Positions 55,417 to 64,000 of a stretch of 64,000 nt of DNA are shown in pieces; within the stretch, counting starts at the first letter, position 1, and the number at the start of each line of letters is the position of its first letter. The stretch covers positions 95,142,501-95,206,500 of the forward strand of contig CM032233.1 of assembly GCA_019009955.1 (NCBI GenBank), written 5' to 3'. Made by a program: the position numbers and the translations under genes. The DNA is from Riptortus pedestris (Eukaryota; Arthropoda; Insecta; Hemiptera; Alydidae). Under the pieces are notes generated by a model. The model saw only the letters and a program-made list of their open reading frames with translations. It made no database searches and was not told the DNA's origin.

Positions 55417-55658
55417 ATTGATCAAGATCAACTGATAAGTCATCTTCAGGCAATTCAGTCGCAGCTTTGTTGTCGAGTATCACTGGGTGGCATATTTTGT
55501 GAGGTTGGCAACGAGGAAGTAATTCATCCTACTAGTAGCTGCATGTAGGGTAGTTATTTGGTGGATTTATAAGTTGCAGGAGTTTTAAGACCCCGGAAGT
55601 GAAAAAAAAAGTTATTCTTAACATGTGCTGATTATGGAACCAAAGTGCTCACAAAAAG

Positions 55659-56147
55659 TCCGTCATGCTGCATGACTCATGCAGGGCTACATAAGCTAAG
55701 CATTTTCCCACGTGACGTTGTGCAGTAGATAAATCTTCATACTTTTACACTTAACAGCACCTTGAATATTAAGCGATTAAATACAAATGACAATGAGAAA
55801 TGTTTCAGTCAATTTAGATTTTAACATCCACCAAAAAAAAAGAAAGCGTCTGAATTGTACACAAACAGGTTAGCCAACTCACAGAGCTGAAAGATTGAAA
55901 TATTATTGACCGGAAAGAGCAAAAATTACTAAAATATGTCTGTATATAATATATTAATTTTATTGAAAACTATTTACTATATCTAGTTCTTCAATTTGTA
56001 ATGAAGCATAATAATTGTCATCTGAATCACTCTAATTTTAGTTAATCCAAAAACAAAAGATAGAGTGGGGGATCATCAGAACGTATTTGAATATATATCA
56101 CAAAGTAGAAGTTCAATGAAAACAATATTTGTTATTTAATCTTTGAC

Positions 56148-56150
<3 letters not shown>
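55659..56150 (+). mobile_element. Family H 5' half
   Basis: TCCGTCATGCTGCATGACTC, ATAAGCTAAGCATTTTCCCA and the long-subfamily blocks (GAAAGCGTCTGAATTGTACA, TTAGCCAACTCACAGAGCTG, ATTAATTTTATTGAAAACTA, CAATATTTGTTATTTAATC), ending at a (TA)n tract. Confidence 0.85.

Positions 56151-56151
<1 letters not shown>

Positions 56152-56207
<56 letters not shown>
56152..56207. repeat. (TA)n microsatellite
   Basis: TA tract between family H and the foldback element. Confidence 0.95.
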
Positions 56208-56211
<4 letters not shown>

Positions 56212-56716
56212 GGTGTGGTATTCTTTTCGGAGTTTTGGTCAATGTTGGCGAAATAAATCTGAGTTTATGCCGATATTTCGAGAATCTTTATTTTCTCTTA
56301 TTCAGGGCTGTAAAATTACATGTACTACTGCACATTGTTATTTCACATTATTGTAAAAGGGTGTTTTTTTTTTCCTATTATTACTTACCAAGACTAAAGA
56401 TACCTATAAACTATTATACATGGTTATTGCACTATGAATAGGGTTATAGTAACCTTCCTTGTTTTTATAACCCTAGTCATAGTGCAATAACCATGTATAA
56501 TAGTTTATAGGTATCTTTAGTCTTAGTTAGTAATAATAGGAAAAAAAACACCCTTTTACAATAATATGTAATAACAATGTGCAATATTATAAAGTAGTAC
56601 ATGTAATTTTACAGCCCTGAGGAAGAGAAAATAAAGATTCTTGAAATATCGGCATAAACTAAGATTTATTTCACCAACATTGACCAAAACTACGAAAAGA
56701 ATAACACACCATATAT
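56208..56716. mobile_element. Long foldback (inverted-repeat) element
   Basis: The left arm (56208-56447) and right arm (56466-56716) are inverse copies over about 240 bases with a few differences, separated by a loop of under 20 bases. Matching words: GGTGTGGTATTCTTTTCGGA with its inverse near 56690; TCAGGGCTGTAAAATTACATG with CATGTAATTTTACAGCCCTGA; and TGGTTATTGCACTATG with CATAGTGCAATAACCA. No coding frame. TA tracts lie on both sides. It may be a foldback transposon or an inverted duplication. Confidence 0.9.
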
Positions 56717-56745
56717 AAATATAACCTGGTCGAAAACATCAGCAC

Positions 56746-56750
<5 letters not shown>

Positions 56751-56805
<55 letters not shown>
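56751..56805. repeat. (TA)n microsatellite, LTR element target
   Basis: The LTR element begins TGTTGC at its end. The other side of the element resumes with ATATGTATATA. Confidence 0.95.
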
Positions 56806-56810
<5 letters not shown>

Positions 56811-56979
56811 CGAAAATTAAATAGTTGAATAATCCTTCAGAGAGAGAGAGAGAGAGTCGCGTATTTGGAAAGTGTGACGTAGATCAAAGAGACCGATAGA
56901 ATGTTCTAGGTCTGACCAGTACCTTCCAGCCAGACGTCGAATGAACTAGACAATTCCCCTTTGATGTATGCCGCCACCC

Positions 56980-57011
56980 TATAAAAAGGAGCTCGGGCCA
57001 GCCGTGAGTCA
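56980..57011 (+). promoter_or_regulatory. LTR core promoter: TATA box plus initiator
   Basis: TATAAAAAGG at 56980 is followed 31 bases later by TCAGTT (A at 57011), matching the arthropod initiator consensus TCAGTY at the expected distance. Transcription would start in the LTR, defining U3/R near 57011. The same arrangement is in the 3' LTR. Confidence 0.75.
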
Positions 57012-57323
57012 GTTTTATGCTCAGCGATCTTGATGGTCACATCAGTGCTACAGTGCGACTTAGTACAGTGCGGTAAAGTGTTTTTATAAGAAGAACAGTG
57101 TTGTGCCGTGACTGTAAGTAACAGTTTAGTGCCGTGTTTAAGACAGTGCAGTGCCGCGAAGTAAAGGACAGTGAAGTGCCGAGAAGCAAAGGACAGTGCA
57201 GTGCCGTCTTGTTGTGAATTTCAGTGAATTATTGGACTGTGACTCATTGAAGAACAGTAACGCTATCAGTGTATACTGTGAGTAGTAATTAAGAATAATC
57301 ACCAAGTTTATTGTGCATTGTGA

Positions 57324-57329
57324 AATAAA
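57324..57329 (+). terminator. Polyadenylation signal in LTR
   Basis: AATAAA in the R/U5 part of the 5' LTR. The equivalent in the 3' LTR (60683-60688) would be the one used. Confidence 0.5.
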
Positions 57330-57438
57330 TTTTGCAGTGATAAAAACTGTGAAACTTGCGAGTATTTAATTTTGCAATCCAAAAGAACTCTTATTAAAAA
57401 CGTTTATTACTGGTCTTGGTAATACAAAAACGTAACAC

Positions 57439-57457
57439 TGGTGTCAGAAGTGGGATT
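57439..57457 (+). other. Primer binding site, tRNA-Leu type
   Basis: TGGTGTCAGAAGTGGGATT begins one base after the 5' LTR. It is the complement of a eukaryotic tRNA-Leu 3' end (…CCCACTTCTGACACCA as I remember it), so a leucine tRNA probably primes minus-strand DNA. Confidence 0.8.
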
Positions 57458-57478
57458 GCAAAATTAAAATCAACAAAA

Positions 57479-58945
57479 ATGAAGTTTGAAGAACTAAAAG
57501 TGGAACAGCTGAAGAAGGAGCTGGCTAAACTGGATCTGCCAACAACAGGAAATAAGGCTGAATTACAAAGGCGGTTGACAGATGAATTCCAAAGACGAGG
57601 AATCGATATAAGTACACACGAGTTTGACGATAAAGAAGACATTGCTGTAAGTACTCCTATGTCAAGCAGCAATTTAGATTTAAATTCAATTTTGGCCGCC
57701 ATGATGGAAAAAATCACAGATAACAACCAGAAACTCTTAGAAGCTTCTAGAGCTAATTACGAGAGATTAGAAGAAGCTTCTCGAAGTAACAGCGAGAAAA
57801 TCTTAGCGGAAGTAAGACAAGAATTCCAGGAAGCTTCTAAGAGTAACAGTGAGAAAATATTAGCGGAAGTCAGACAAGAATTCCAGGAAGCTTCTAAGAA
57901 TAACAGTGAGAAAATATTAGCGGAAGTCAGACAAGAATTCCAGGAAGCTTCTAAGAATAACAGTGAGAAAATATTAGCGGAGGTCAGACAAGAATTCCAG
58001 GAAGCTTCTAGAGCTAATTACGAAAGATTAGAGGAAGCATCTAGAACTAATTGCGAGAGGTTAGAAAAAAAATTCCAGGAAGCCTCCAGAACGACAAACC
58101 TCAAACTCCACGAAATATCAGAGGTATTGGGCAAACGAGTGCAAGCCATTGAGCAGAGAGTAAGTGGGTTTGATGAAAAATTGAATAATGTTGAAGAGAA
58201 AGTGTCCAATCTAGGAAAGAAGGTGGACGATGAAATACGTGAGCTGCAACTCCAAATGGATAATCTACAAGTTCGAGAGGGCCCGGTGAGGCTCATTTCA
58301 GAGCATTCCAGCAAGATAAAGACTCCGACTTTTGACGGTAATGTACCATTTAACGTTTTTAAATTCCAATTTGAGCCGGTGGCCAGTAGAAATGGATGGA
58401 ATAATGAAGAGAAAGCGGTAGAATTGATTTTGGCACTGAAAGGAACCGCTGCAGAAGTCCTGGAGAGTTTACCGGCCGCTTGCAGAAATAATTATGAGGA
58501 CATCATGGGGACCTTACAGCGCAAGTTTGGCGGTGAGCATAAGCGAGAACTGTACAGGATGGAGCTAAGGGGCAGAGTGCAGAAACCGAACGAGACGCTA
58601 CAAGATTTTGCCATGGAAATCGAACGTCTAGTGCAGCTGACTTACCCAGGTGAAAATCATCCATTCTTGGATCAGTTCAAGATTGAAGCATTTGTGAATG
58701 GTATACGAGATACAGACGTTAAATTCGCGGTGTGTGCTACACAAAAATCATCCTTTGCTGAAACCATCTCTTATGCGCTAGCCCAGGAGACCGCTAAAGT
58801 AATTGCAAAACCGCAAGTCTACAATGTGCGACGTCTTGTTGCTGAAACACGCAGTGGCGGTGACGAAAGGAGTGACATAGAAGCAGTGGTCAAGCGGATA
58901 CTGGAGGAGCAAAGGAATAGATCACGCGCCGAATGCTTCAACTGA
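57479..58945 (+). pseudogene. Gag with SAP domain and coiled-coil repeats, stopped at first zinc knuckle
   Basis: I chose the ATG at 57479 (context ACAAAAATGA), the first after the PBS. It gives 488 codons to TGA at 58943. Residues 6-33 (LKVEQLKKELAKLDLPTTGN...) form a SAP domain, a DNA/RNA-binding helix pair unusual at a Gag start. Residues about 85-210 hold 19-residue tandem units (ILAEVRQEFQEAS...NSEK, 57 bp each, four close copies at 57774-58003) that should form a coiled coil. Residues about 280-440 (TPTFDGNVPFNVFKFQFE, VELILALKGTAAEVLESLP) are the Ty3-type Gag capsid. The TGA replaces the second cysteine codon of a CCHC knuckle, and the same frame then continues as the next entry. Confidence 0.88.
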
Positions 58946-60130
58946 GCTATGGTTGGCCATTTTCAGCGAAACTGTAAAGCACCAAAGAAAGGGTTGAGAT
59001 CTTTTACACCATGGAGGGACCACTATCGGGTGAACAACGTCCATATCTCAAGGAGTGAAATAGAAGACGTGGTCAAGCAAGTACTGGAGGAGCAGATGAA
59101 TAGATCGCGCGCTAAATGCTTCAACTGCGGCGAGGTCGGCCACATTCAGCGTAATTGTAAAGCGCCAAGGAAAAGGTCGAGATCTATTTCGCCATGGAGG
59201 GACAACAAACAGGCGACTGACGGCGAAATCTCAAGAGCCAATGTTAAAGTAGAACGAGCTCGCACTGAGTGGCAAGAACTAGCTCCTAAAACCGATGGCT
59301 CCACCATCTCTATTTCCATCATACGACAGAAGAACAGCAACCTTACTGCTCGTGGACTGATCAACGGGAGGAAGCAGGTCCTCACCATGGACACGGGAGC
59401 GACACACTCCATCATTCGGCCCGATTTGGTAAAAGGGGCAGTGGAACCGTTGGAGAACGTACGACTGCGAACTGCTACAGGGGAGTCAGCCACAGTCTAC
59501 GGAAGAGCCAAGATGAGAGTGACTATCTCCAACATCAGCACTGAACATGTCTTTGTTGTCGCTGACATAATGGATGAAGTGATCATCGGTGTAGACTTCA
59601 TGATAGCCCACGGTATTGACCTGCGCATGGGTAAGCAAGTTATGATCTGGCGAAACACCGAAATACCTTTGGATGTCGGACATGAGAGCAAGACCACAAA
59701 GAAGCTACGTACCGACGGACGCCAGAAATTGTCACGTCGAGCAGAAGCCTCTTCTATTGTTCATAGGAAAGGGAGAAAACACGATGACGACCCAGTCCTC
59801 TCAAGGCGGCCATGCAACGTAGAGTACAAGGATTGTACAAAAGCCGAGGAAGAGGAGTGCGTCATTGATGTACGAATTAGCCGTGGTAACTCAGGGGGAG
59901 CCAGGTCGACGGCGCAGAAGAGTGGCACTATTCTGGCTAAGGAGGACAATGGAAGGTCGACCCGTCATGAAATATTGGACCGCATTAAAGTGACCAGTAA
60001 CCAGATGGGTGGCGTGTGTGGTCGAGCAGTGAATACGGAGGAATTTACGGAAGGACAAATGGGTCTACTATTCAACCCACAACACAAGAAAGGACTTTCG
60101 CCTAGCCAAGTATGGCAACGGCGATATTGA
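58946..60130 (+). pseudogene. Gag end, aspartic protease and integrase tail of the deleted Pol
   Basis: Same frame as Gag, no shift. A broken knuckle (58934-58975) is followed by an intact CCHC knuckle CFNCGEVGHIQRNC (59118-59158) after a duplicated 'EVVKQVLEEQ-NRSRA' module. The retroviral-type aspartic protease follows, with active site DTGA (59390-59401), flap-region TATGESATVYGRAKM and the C-terminal VIIGVDFM that matches the I-(I/L)-G-x-D/N motif. After a linker, codons from about 59964 read HEILDRIKVTSNQM and then FNPQHKKGLSPSQVWQRRY. This is the GPY/F-type end of Ty3/gypsy integrase (x-NP-x-RKKGLSPKLQ). Everything between, roughly 900 residues in a full element, is missing. Confidence 0.85.
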
Positions 60131-60153
60131 GCCTATTCGGGACGAAAAGGCTT

Positions 60154-60166
60154 AAGTGGGCGGCAG
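60154..60166 (+). other. Polypurine tract
   Basis: AAGTGGGCGGCAG directly precedes the 3' LTR. It primes plus-strand DNA in intact elements. One C interrupts the purines. Confidence 0.75.
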
Positions 60167-60796
60167 TGTTGCGAAAATTAAATAGTTGAATAATCCTTCA
60201 GAGAGAGAGAGAGAGTCGCGTATTTGGAAAGTGTGACGTAGATCAAAGAGACCGATAGAATGTTCTAGGTCTGACCAGTACCTTCCAGCCAGACGTCGAA
60301 TGAACTAGACAATTCCCCTTTGATGTATGCCGCCTCCCTATAAAAAGGAGCTCGGGCCAGCCGTGAGTCAGTTTTATGCTCAGCGATCTTGATGGTCACA
60401 TCAGTGCTACAGTGCGACTTAGTACAGTGCGGTAAAGTGTTTTTATAAGAAGAACAGTGTTGTGCCGTGACTGTAAGTAACAGTTTAGTGCCGTGTTTAA
60501 GACAGTGCAGTGCCGCGAAGTAAAGGACAGTGAAATGCCGCGAAGCAAAGGACAGTGCAGTGCCGTCTTGTTGTGAATTTCAGTGAATTATTGGACTGTG
60601 ACTCATTGAAGAACAGTAACGCTATCAGTGTATACTGTGAGTAGTAATTAAGAATAATCACCAAGTTTATTGTGCATTGTGAAATAAATTTTGCAGTGAT
60701 AAAAACTGTGAAACTTGCGAGTATTTAATTTTGCAATCCAAAAGAACTCTTATTAAAAACGTTTATTACTGGTCTTGGTAATACAAAAACGTAACA
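60167..60796 (+). repeat. 3' LTR
   Basis: Same as the 5' LTR except one fewer AG unit, A to T before the TATA box (CCGCCTCCCTATAAAA), and two substitutions near 60535-60541. TATA at 60339, TCAGTT with A at 60370. Confidence 0.97.
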
Positions 60797-60827
<31 letters not shown>

Positions 60828-60836
<9 letters not shown>

Positions 60837-61301
60837 CTGTTAACGCTTCAGCGCAATTTTTGTTTGATCGTTAGGAAACTCGATACTTAAGCTTTTTATG
60901 TAAGACTTAATATCAAGTTCGTTAATTGCAAAAATTTGAAGAGTAGGAGGGGGAATTTCAAAAATTCTTAATATCTCCGTTATTATGCTTCGGATCGAAA
61001 AATTGTATAGAACGAACCTTATTGCAAATGTAATGTTCTATAAATATTATGTACATTTTGTTCACTATCTTGATTATTAACCGGCATATTTGCATTTGTT
61101 AGTTTTCGGCCTTCAGTAAACCCATTCCTTCACATGTTATATAATAACAATAAGCTGTTATATTATGAAGGACATTATTACATGAAGCCTAAGTACCAAA
61201 TATTGTTCTTATTGAACCTTTACGTAATTGTTATAAGGTAAATATAAATGTGTGACGCACGTGGGAAGTCTGCTTAGTTTACGCAGCACCTACGTGACGG
61301 A
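60828..61301 (-). mobile_element. Family H 5' half and middle
   Basis: After a TA tract (60801-60831): TTTGTCTGTTAACGCTTCAG, TTTTTGTTTGATCGTTAGGA, CTCCGTTATTATGCTTCGGA, TTTTCGGCCTTCAGTAAACC, AAGTCTGCTTAGTTTACGCA and TACGTGACGGA. It faces the plus-oriented copy at 55659, with the foldback and LTR element between them. Confidence 0.85.
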
Positions 61302-61309
61302 CTTTTTCG

Positions 61310-61407
61310 TTACTATCTTGGTAAGATCGATGGAAATTTGAAGACATTTTTCGATAATCATGAAGTGAGTACTTCAATAGCTGATTTCTTTTAAGGGTAA
61401 TCTGATA
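61310..61407 (+). mobile_element. Family H 3' end fragment
   Basis: TTGGTAAGATCGATGGAAATT, GAAGACATTTTTCGATAATC and AGCTGATTTCTTTTAAGGG, joined to the 5' end of the previous copy. The terminal CTAA is mutated. Confidence 0.75.
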
Positions 61408-61439
61408 AAATAATGTCAACTGCACTGTTTTATTCAAGG

Positions 61440-62060
61440 GGTTTGTCCTGAATTACAATACGCTTATAGTTAGTTCCACTTGTAAGATGTGGGGTTAATG
61501 GGAGAGCTGGAATTGGAGTATGTTCGGTAGGTTGTATCCATGTTGTGGATTTCAAGGAAGGAGGAAGGGAGGATAGGAGTAATGGCTAAGGGCTAATTTG
61601 TGGGATGAGAGGTAGCTGGTAACATGTAGGAAGGAGGAGCTCTACTATGTAAGGCGTAGGAGGTTTGGAGGCAGTAAAGGATACCTTTATCTGACCACTC
61701 CGTTGGCCATTAGCCCAGTCATAAACCACCGCGGGGGCCCTTGATTGATTCTTTGCAGGCAAAAGGAACCACAGCCTTCACTCACTAGGCCCTCTTACAG
61801 CTCTACCAATATGAGCACATGCTTTTAACTCTCCTTTCAGGATGAAATCGGCCGTGAGCCGCTTTTACTCACAGTTCGTTAGCCGTGTTCTGCTTAACGC
61901 CCCAACGGCTGGGGACCCAAACTCACTTTTATGCTTTTGCTCTCCAACTACTAATCCTGCGTTTCCATGTGTCCTTCATGTTTGCCCCGAATCCCCCCTT
62001 TAAAGGTTTTTTGAGAACCTCACATTTTAACACCTCCCTAAAGGCACAAATCATTCAAAT
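61440..62060. other. GC-richer island with purine-to-pyrimidine switch
   Basis: Purine-rich to about 61680 (AAGGAAGGAGGAAGGGAGGA, GGAAGGAGGAGC), then pyrimidine-rich (CCACTCCGTTGGCC, CTTCACTCACTAGGCCCTC, CTCTCCTTTC). A 65-codon open frame at 61885-62082 has no motif. No repeat family recognised. Confidence 0.55.
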
Positions 62061-62101
62061 CACTGCACTTCAAGCAAAATAAAAGTCTAACACTATTTTA
62101 T

Positions 62102-62170
62102 TAACAGATTTCTTTTAAGGAATATCATCATTAAGAAATGATGAAAATGAGTTCTGTTCAAAATTAAATA
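62102..62170 (-). mobile_element. Family H 3' end, degraded
   Basis: ACAGATTTCTTTTAAGGAAT, GAAATGATGAAAATGAG and TCTGTTCAAAATTAAATATA, with about 60 internal bases deleted. Confidence 0.5.
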
Positions 62171-62254
62171 TATGATATATACACACATAGATATGTTTAT
62201 TTTCCACGGGATGTTAGAGAAAAAAGGAAGACACTACTACCTTTCTTACATGAA

Positions 62255-62525
62255 GCAAGGAGTGAATACCTTAAAGCACGCCTTACAAATTATTAATAGA
62301 AGGTAAAATTTATTCCTTAGAGGAATTATCTATTGAAACTGATTTAAATAATCCAAAGATATTACAACTTTATGAAACAGATTCAGATGAATTTGATATT
62401 ATGGAACCAAATTCTGATCAGGAAAATGCAGACCAAAGCACATATAACACTGATAAACAAAAAAGAAAACTTTCGGCGGATATCTTGGTATCCAACACTT
62501 GTTTCAAGACAATTCAGACAAGGTG
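62255..62525 (+). other. Open stretch of about 75 codons, unknown
   Basis: Plus-strand frame with KIYSLEELSIETDLNNPKIL, LYETDSDEFDIMEPNSDQEN and KRKLSADILVSNTCF before TGA. It is acidic and without a motif I can name. The last third overlaps sequence shared, inverted, with 31255-31310, so it probably belongs to the transposon next to it. Confidence 0.4.
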
Positions 62526-63029
62526 ATTAAAAATATGCAAACCGTTTGTCTCTATCACCCACCGTTTTTGAGATATCGGATATTAACCATTTATATATGT
62601 TTAATATTGTATCAAGGCAAACAACTCGCAGACAAGTTACAGTAGAGCATATATTGCTGAATAGAGTACTAATTAACATAAACTATATAGCATCATCTAG
62701 TTTAAGGTATAATACACATATAAAATACATAGGTATAACATAACATTCCTTAATTTAAAGTTAGTTTGGTTTGAATGTCTTGGCAGTAGACTTGCGTTTG
62801 TGCTGAACATTTGGCATGTCGTGTTGAAGCAACCAGCACTATTTAGGCAACATTGCTCCACTCCATCGACTCTGGTAGAGTGACTCCATCAACGAGATGT
62901 CCTCATGATGTTCGCCATGTTCATCACTGACAGAACCTAGGTTCTCTGGAAACAAGTCGAGGAGATGAATCTTGAGGGACATGTTGCAACCCATCAAGCT
63001 ATACGCACTAATGCACTTCTGCACAAAAT
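62440..63029 (-). pseudogene. Transposon-associated ORF fragment, copy 2 (inverted)
   Basis: Minus-strand frame from 63024: CISAYSLMGCNMSLKIHLLD, LFPENLGSVSDEHGEHHEDI and YQSRWSGAMLPK. This is the same protein segment as at 30776-30950, here read more cleanly through the HED-I-x-x-ME part. Downstream, the AT-rich 3' sequence (with AAACTAGATGATGCTA and the complement of CAAACAACTCGCAGACAAGT) also matches. Truncated at both ends. Confidence 0.65.
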
Positions 63030-63065
63030 TTCGCGAAAAAAATCAATGTACAGACAGAGGTTACA

Positions 63066-63068
<3 letters not shown>
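63030..63068 (+). mobile_element. Family A tail fragment
   Basis: AAATTTCGCGAAAAAAATCA, TGTACAGACAGAGGTTACAA, then (TA)n. Only the last 40 bases of family A remain, joined to a family H 3' end through the TA tract (63069-63095). Confidence 0.85.
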
Positions 63069-63092
<24 letters not shown>

Positions 63093-63101
<9 letters not shown>

Positions 63102-63221
63102 GAGCGGACCTGATTTTCGTCATCTCCTGGGTAGGATCGATGGGCATTTGAAGAAATTTTTCGAAAATCGCGTCATGAGTACGACCTCAATAGCTGATTT
63201 CCCTTAAGGGAAATATGCTAA
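63093..63221 (+). mobile_element. Family H 3' end
   Basis: TTTTGAGCGGACCTGATTTTC, GGTAGGATCGATGGGCATTT, TTTTTCGAAAATCGCGTCAT and GATTTCCCTTAAGGGAAATA, ending TGCTAA. Confidence 0.88.
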
Positions 63222-63225
63222 AACT

Positions 63226-63760
63226 ACATGCTTGTAACACTTAACACCACCGTGAATATTAGATGGACTAATACAAATGATAATGAAAAATCATTAAGAC
63301 AATTTACATTTTAATAACCTCCACAACAGAAAGCGTCTAAATTTTAAACAAACAGATCAGTCAACCTCTCAGAGCTGAATAGATAGATAAAATTATTCAT
63401 CAATTTTATTGACAGCTATTACTATATCTACTACTGTAATTTGAAATGAACTAGAATTATTTTTATCACAGTCAGTAATTTTAGTAATCCAAAAACAAAA
63501 GACGGGGGGGGGGGAATGTCATCATAACATATTTGCATGTATTTCATTTAGAAAAGATTTGTTGAACATAATATTTGGTATTTACGCTTAGAATAAAGTG
63601 CGATATGATATAACAGGTTATTGTCAATATGACATGAGCAGGGGTGTGAGTTTACCAAAGGCTGAAAATACAAATATTTCGGTTAATATTTGAGATGGAG
63701 AAAGAATATACTAACATTTATAAAAAATATATAATAATATTAATATAAAATTAAAAAATA
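63226..63760 (+). mobile_element. Family H 5' half, outer end missing
   Basis: CACCACCGTGAATATTAGAT, GAAAGCGTCTAAATTTTAAAC, AAACAGATCAGTCAACCTC, a G10 run near 63505, ATAATATTTGGTATTTACGC and TCGGTTAATATTTGAGATGG. It starts inside the second block, five bases after the previous copy's end. Confidence 0.8.
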
Positions 63761-63764
63761 ATAT

Positions 63765-64000
63765 AGGGGCTGCGTAAACTAAGCAGATTCCTCGTGAAGT
63801 TTAACAATAGATAAATCTACATACTGGTAGAATATTCCACCGTGAATATTAAGTGAATAAATACAAATGATAATAAGAAACCACTCGACGGGAAGTGTCA
63901 GGATTGTAAACAGGTGTGCCGTCCTGATAACGGAAAGAAAAACAATTACTGAAATATATCAAAATATAAGATATTAATTTTATTGAAAACTGAAGTACTT
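63765..64000 (+). mobile_element. Family H copy, continues past the window
   Basis: AGGGGCTGCGTAAACTAAGCA, TTCACCACCGTGAATATTAAG-type block, CCACTCGACGGGAAGTGTC and ATTAATTTTATTGAAAACTG. The first dozen 5' bases are lost, and the window ends in the middle. Confidence 0.85.

Larger units (their letters stand above)
56806..57437 (+). repeat. 5' LTR
   Basis: Starts TGTTGCGAAAATTAAATAG and ends GGTAATACAAAAACGTAACA. It has nine AG units near 56838, a TATA box at 56980, AATAAA at 57324-57329, and an internal CAGTGC(A)AGTGCCG repeat at 57145-57205. Confidence 0.97.
56806..60796 (+). mobile_element. Ty3/gypsy LTR retrotransposon, internally deleted, young
   Basis: Two LTRs of 632 and 630 bases (TGTTGC...AACA) flank 2.7 kb. 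The order is PBS, Gag with zinc knuckles, aspartic protease, then a few codons from the integrase C-terminus, then a polypurine tract. Reverse transcriptase, RNase H and the integrase catalytic core are missing. The LTRs differ at about three bases plus one GA unit, so insertion was recent. ATAT flanks both sides but lies in TA repeats and proves little. It is less AT-rich than its surroundings. Confidence 0.95.

Noticed and set aside
58943..58945. Programmed stop readthrough between Gag and protease
   Set aside because: The TGA sits at the second cysteine codon of a zinc knuckle and destroys it, which looks like a mutation. Some retroelements do use readthrough, so I mention it but do not claim it.

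Overview
The window is AT-rich invertebrate nuclear DNA. It is full of (TA)n microsatellites, transposon fragments on both strands and tRNA-derived SINEs, and I found no convincing host gene. Every protein-like stretch I recognise is mobile-element derived: a Ty3/gypsy Gag-protease, a CGGBP1-like hAT transposase, mariner-like, Tc1-like and piggyBac-like remnants, and LINE reverse-transcriptase or RNase H fragments. Most carry stops or frameshifts. The mixture and the TATA plus TCAGTT promoter in the LTR fit an arthropod or similar invertebrate, but the species cannot be fixed from the sequence.

The dominant component is one dispersed family, called family H here, with about 40 full or partial copies. 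Its 5' end reads TCCGTCACGCAGGGGCTGCG and contains a hairpin, followed by GCAGATTTCCCACGTG. Its 3' end is a near-perfect palindrome (GATTTCCCTTAAGGGAAATC) followed by TGCTAA. The word GCAGATTTCCC near the 5' end is inverted near the 3' end, and a (TA)n or (CA)n tract lies about 110-130 bases from the 3' end. This layout fits non-autonomous Helentron/Helitron-like elements with subterminal inverted repeats, a 3' hairpin and an internal microsatellite, but no Rep-helicase gene is present, so the class is an inference. A second family, called family A, starts ACTAGCTCAGATACCCGG with a strong hairpin, is built from units of about 290 bases and ends in a (TA)n tail. It repeatedly joins family H at the microsatellite.

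Layout: 1-5 kb has a Tc1/mariner MITE, a SINE and old H fragments. 5-12 kb is sparse with LINE tails. 12-14 kb is an inverted pair of H copies. 14.6-16.7 kb is a decayed DUF4817-type mariner transposase running into a 1.2-kb, 24-bp minisatellite. 17-18.6 kb has two tandem H copies. 19.2-22.3 kb is an H copy holding a hairpin element and a 1.85-kb hAT element with a perfect 8-bp target duplication. 22.9-25.9 kb is an H copy split by family A. 27-31 kb has LINE, SINE and TIR elements and a conserved transposon ORF. 36-46 kb has family A copies, a piggyBac deletion derivative and a 27-bp tandem array. 46-55 kb has LINE fragments, a TIR element and a chain of H copies with a local segmental duplication. 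56.2-56.7 kb is a long foldback. 56.8-60.8 kb is a very young, internally deleted Ty3/gypsy LTR element. 61-64 kb has more H copies and a second, inverted copy of the conserved ORF.

Six less repetitive islands (near 18.7, 29, 32.5, 36.5, 48 and 61.7 kb) are purine-rich on the left and pyrimidine-rich on the right. They are the best candidates for non-transposon function.
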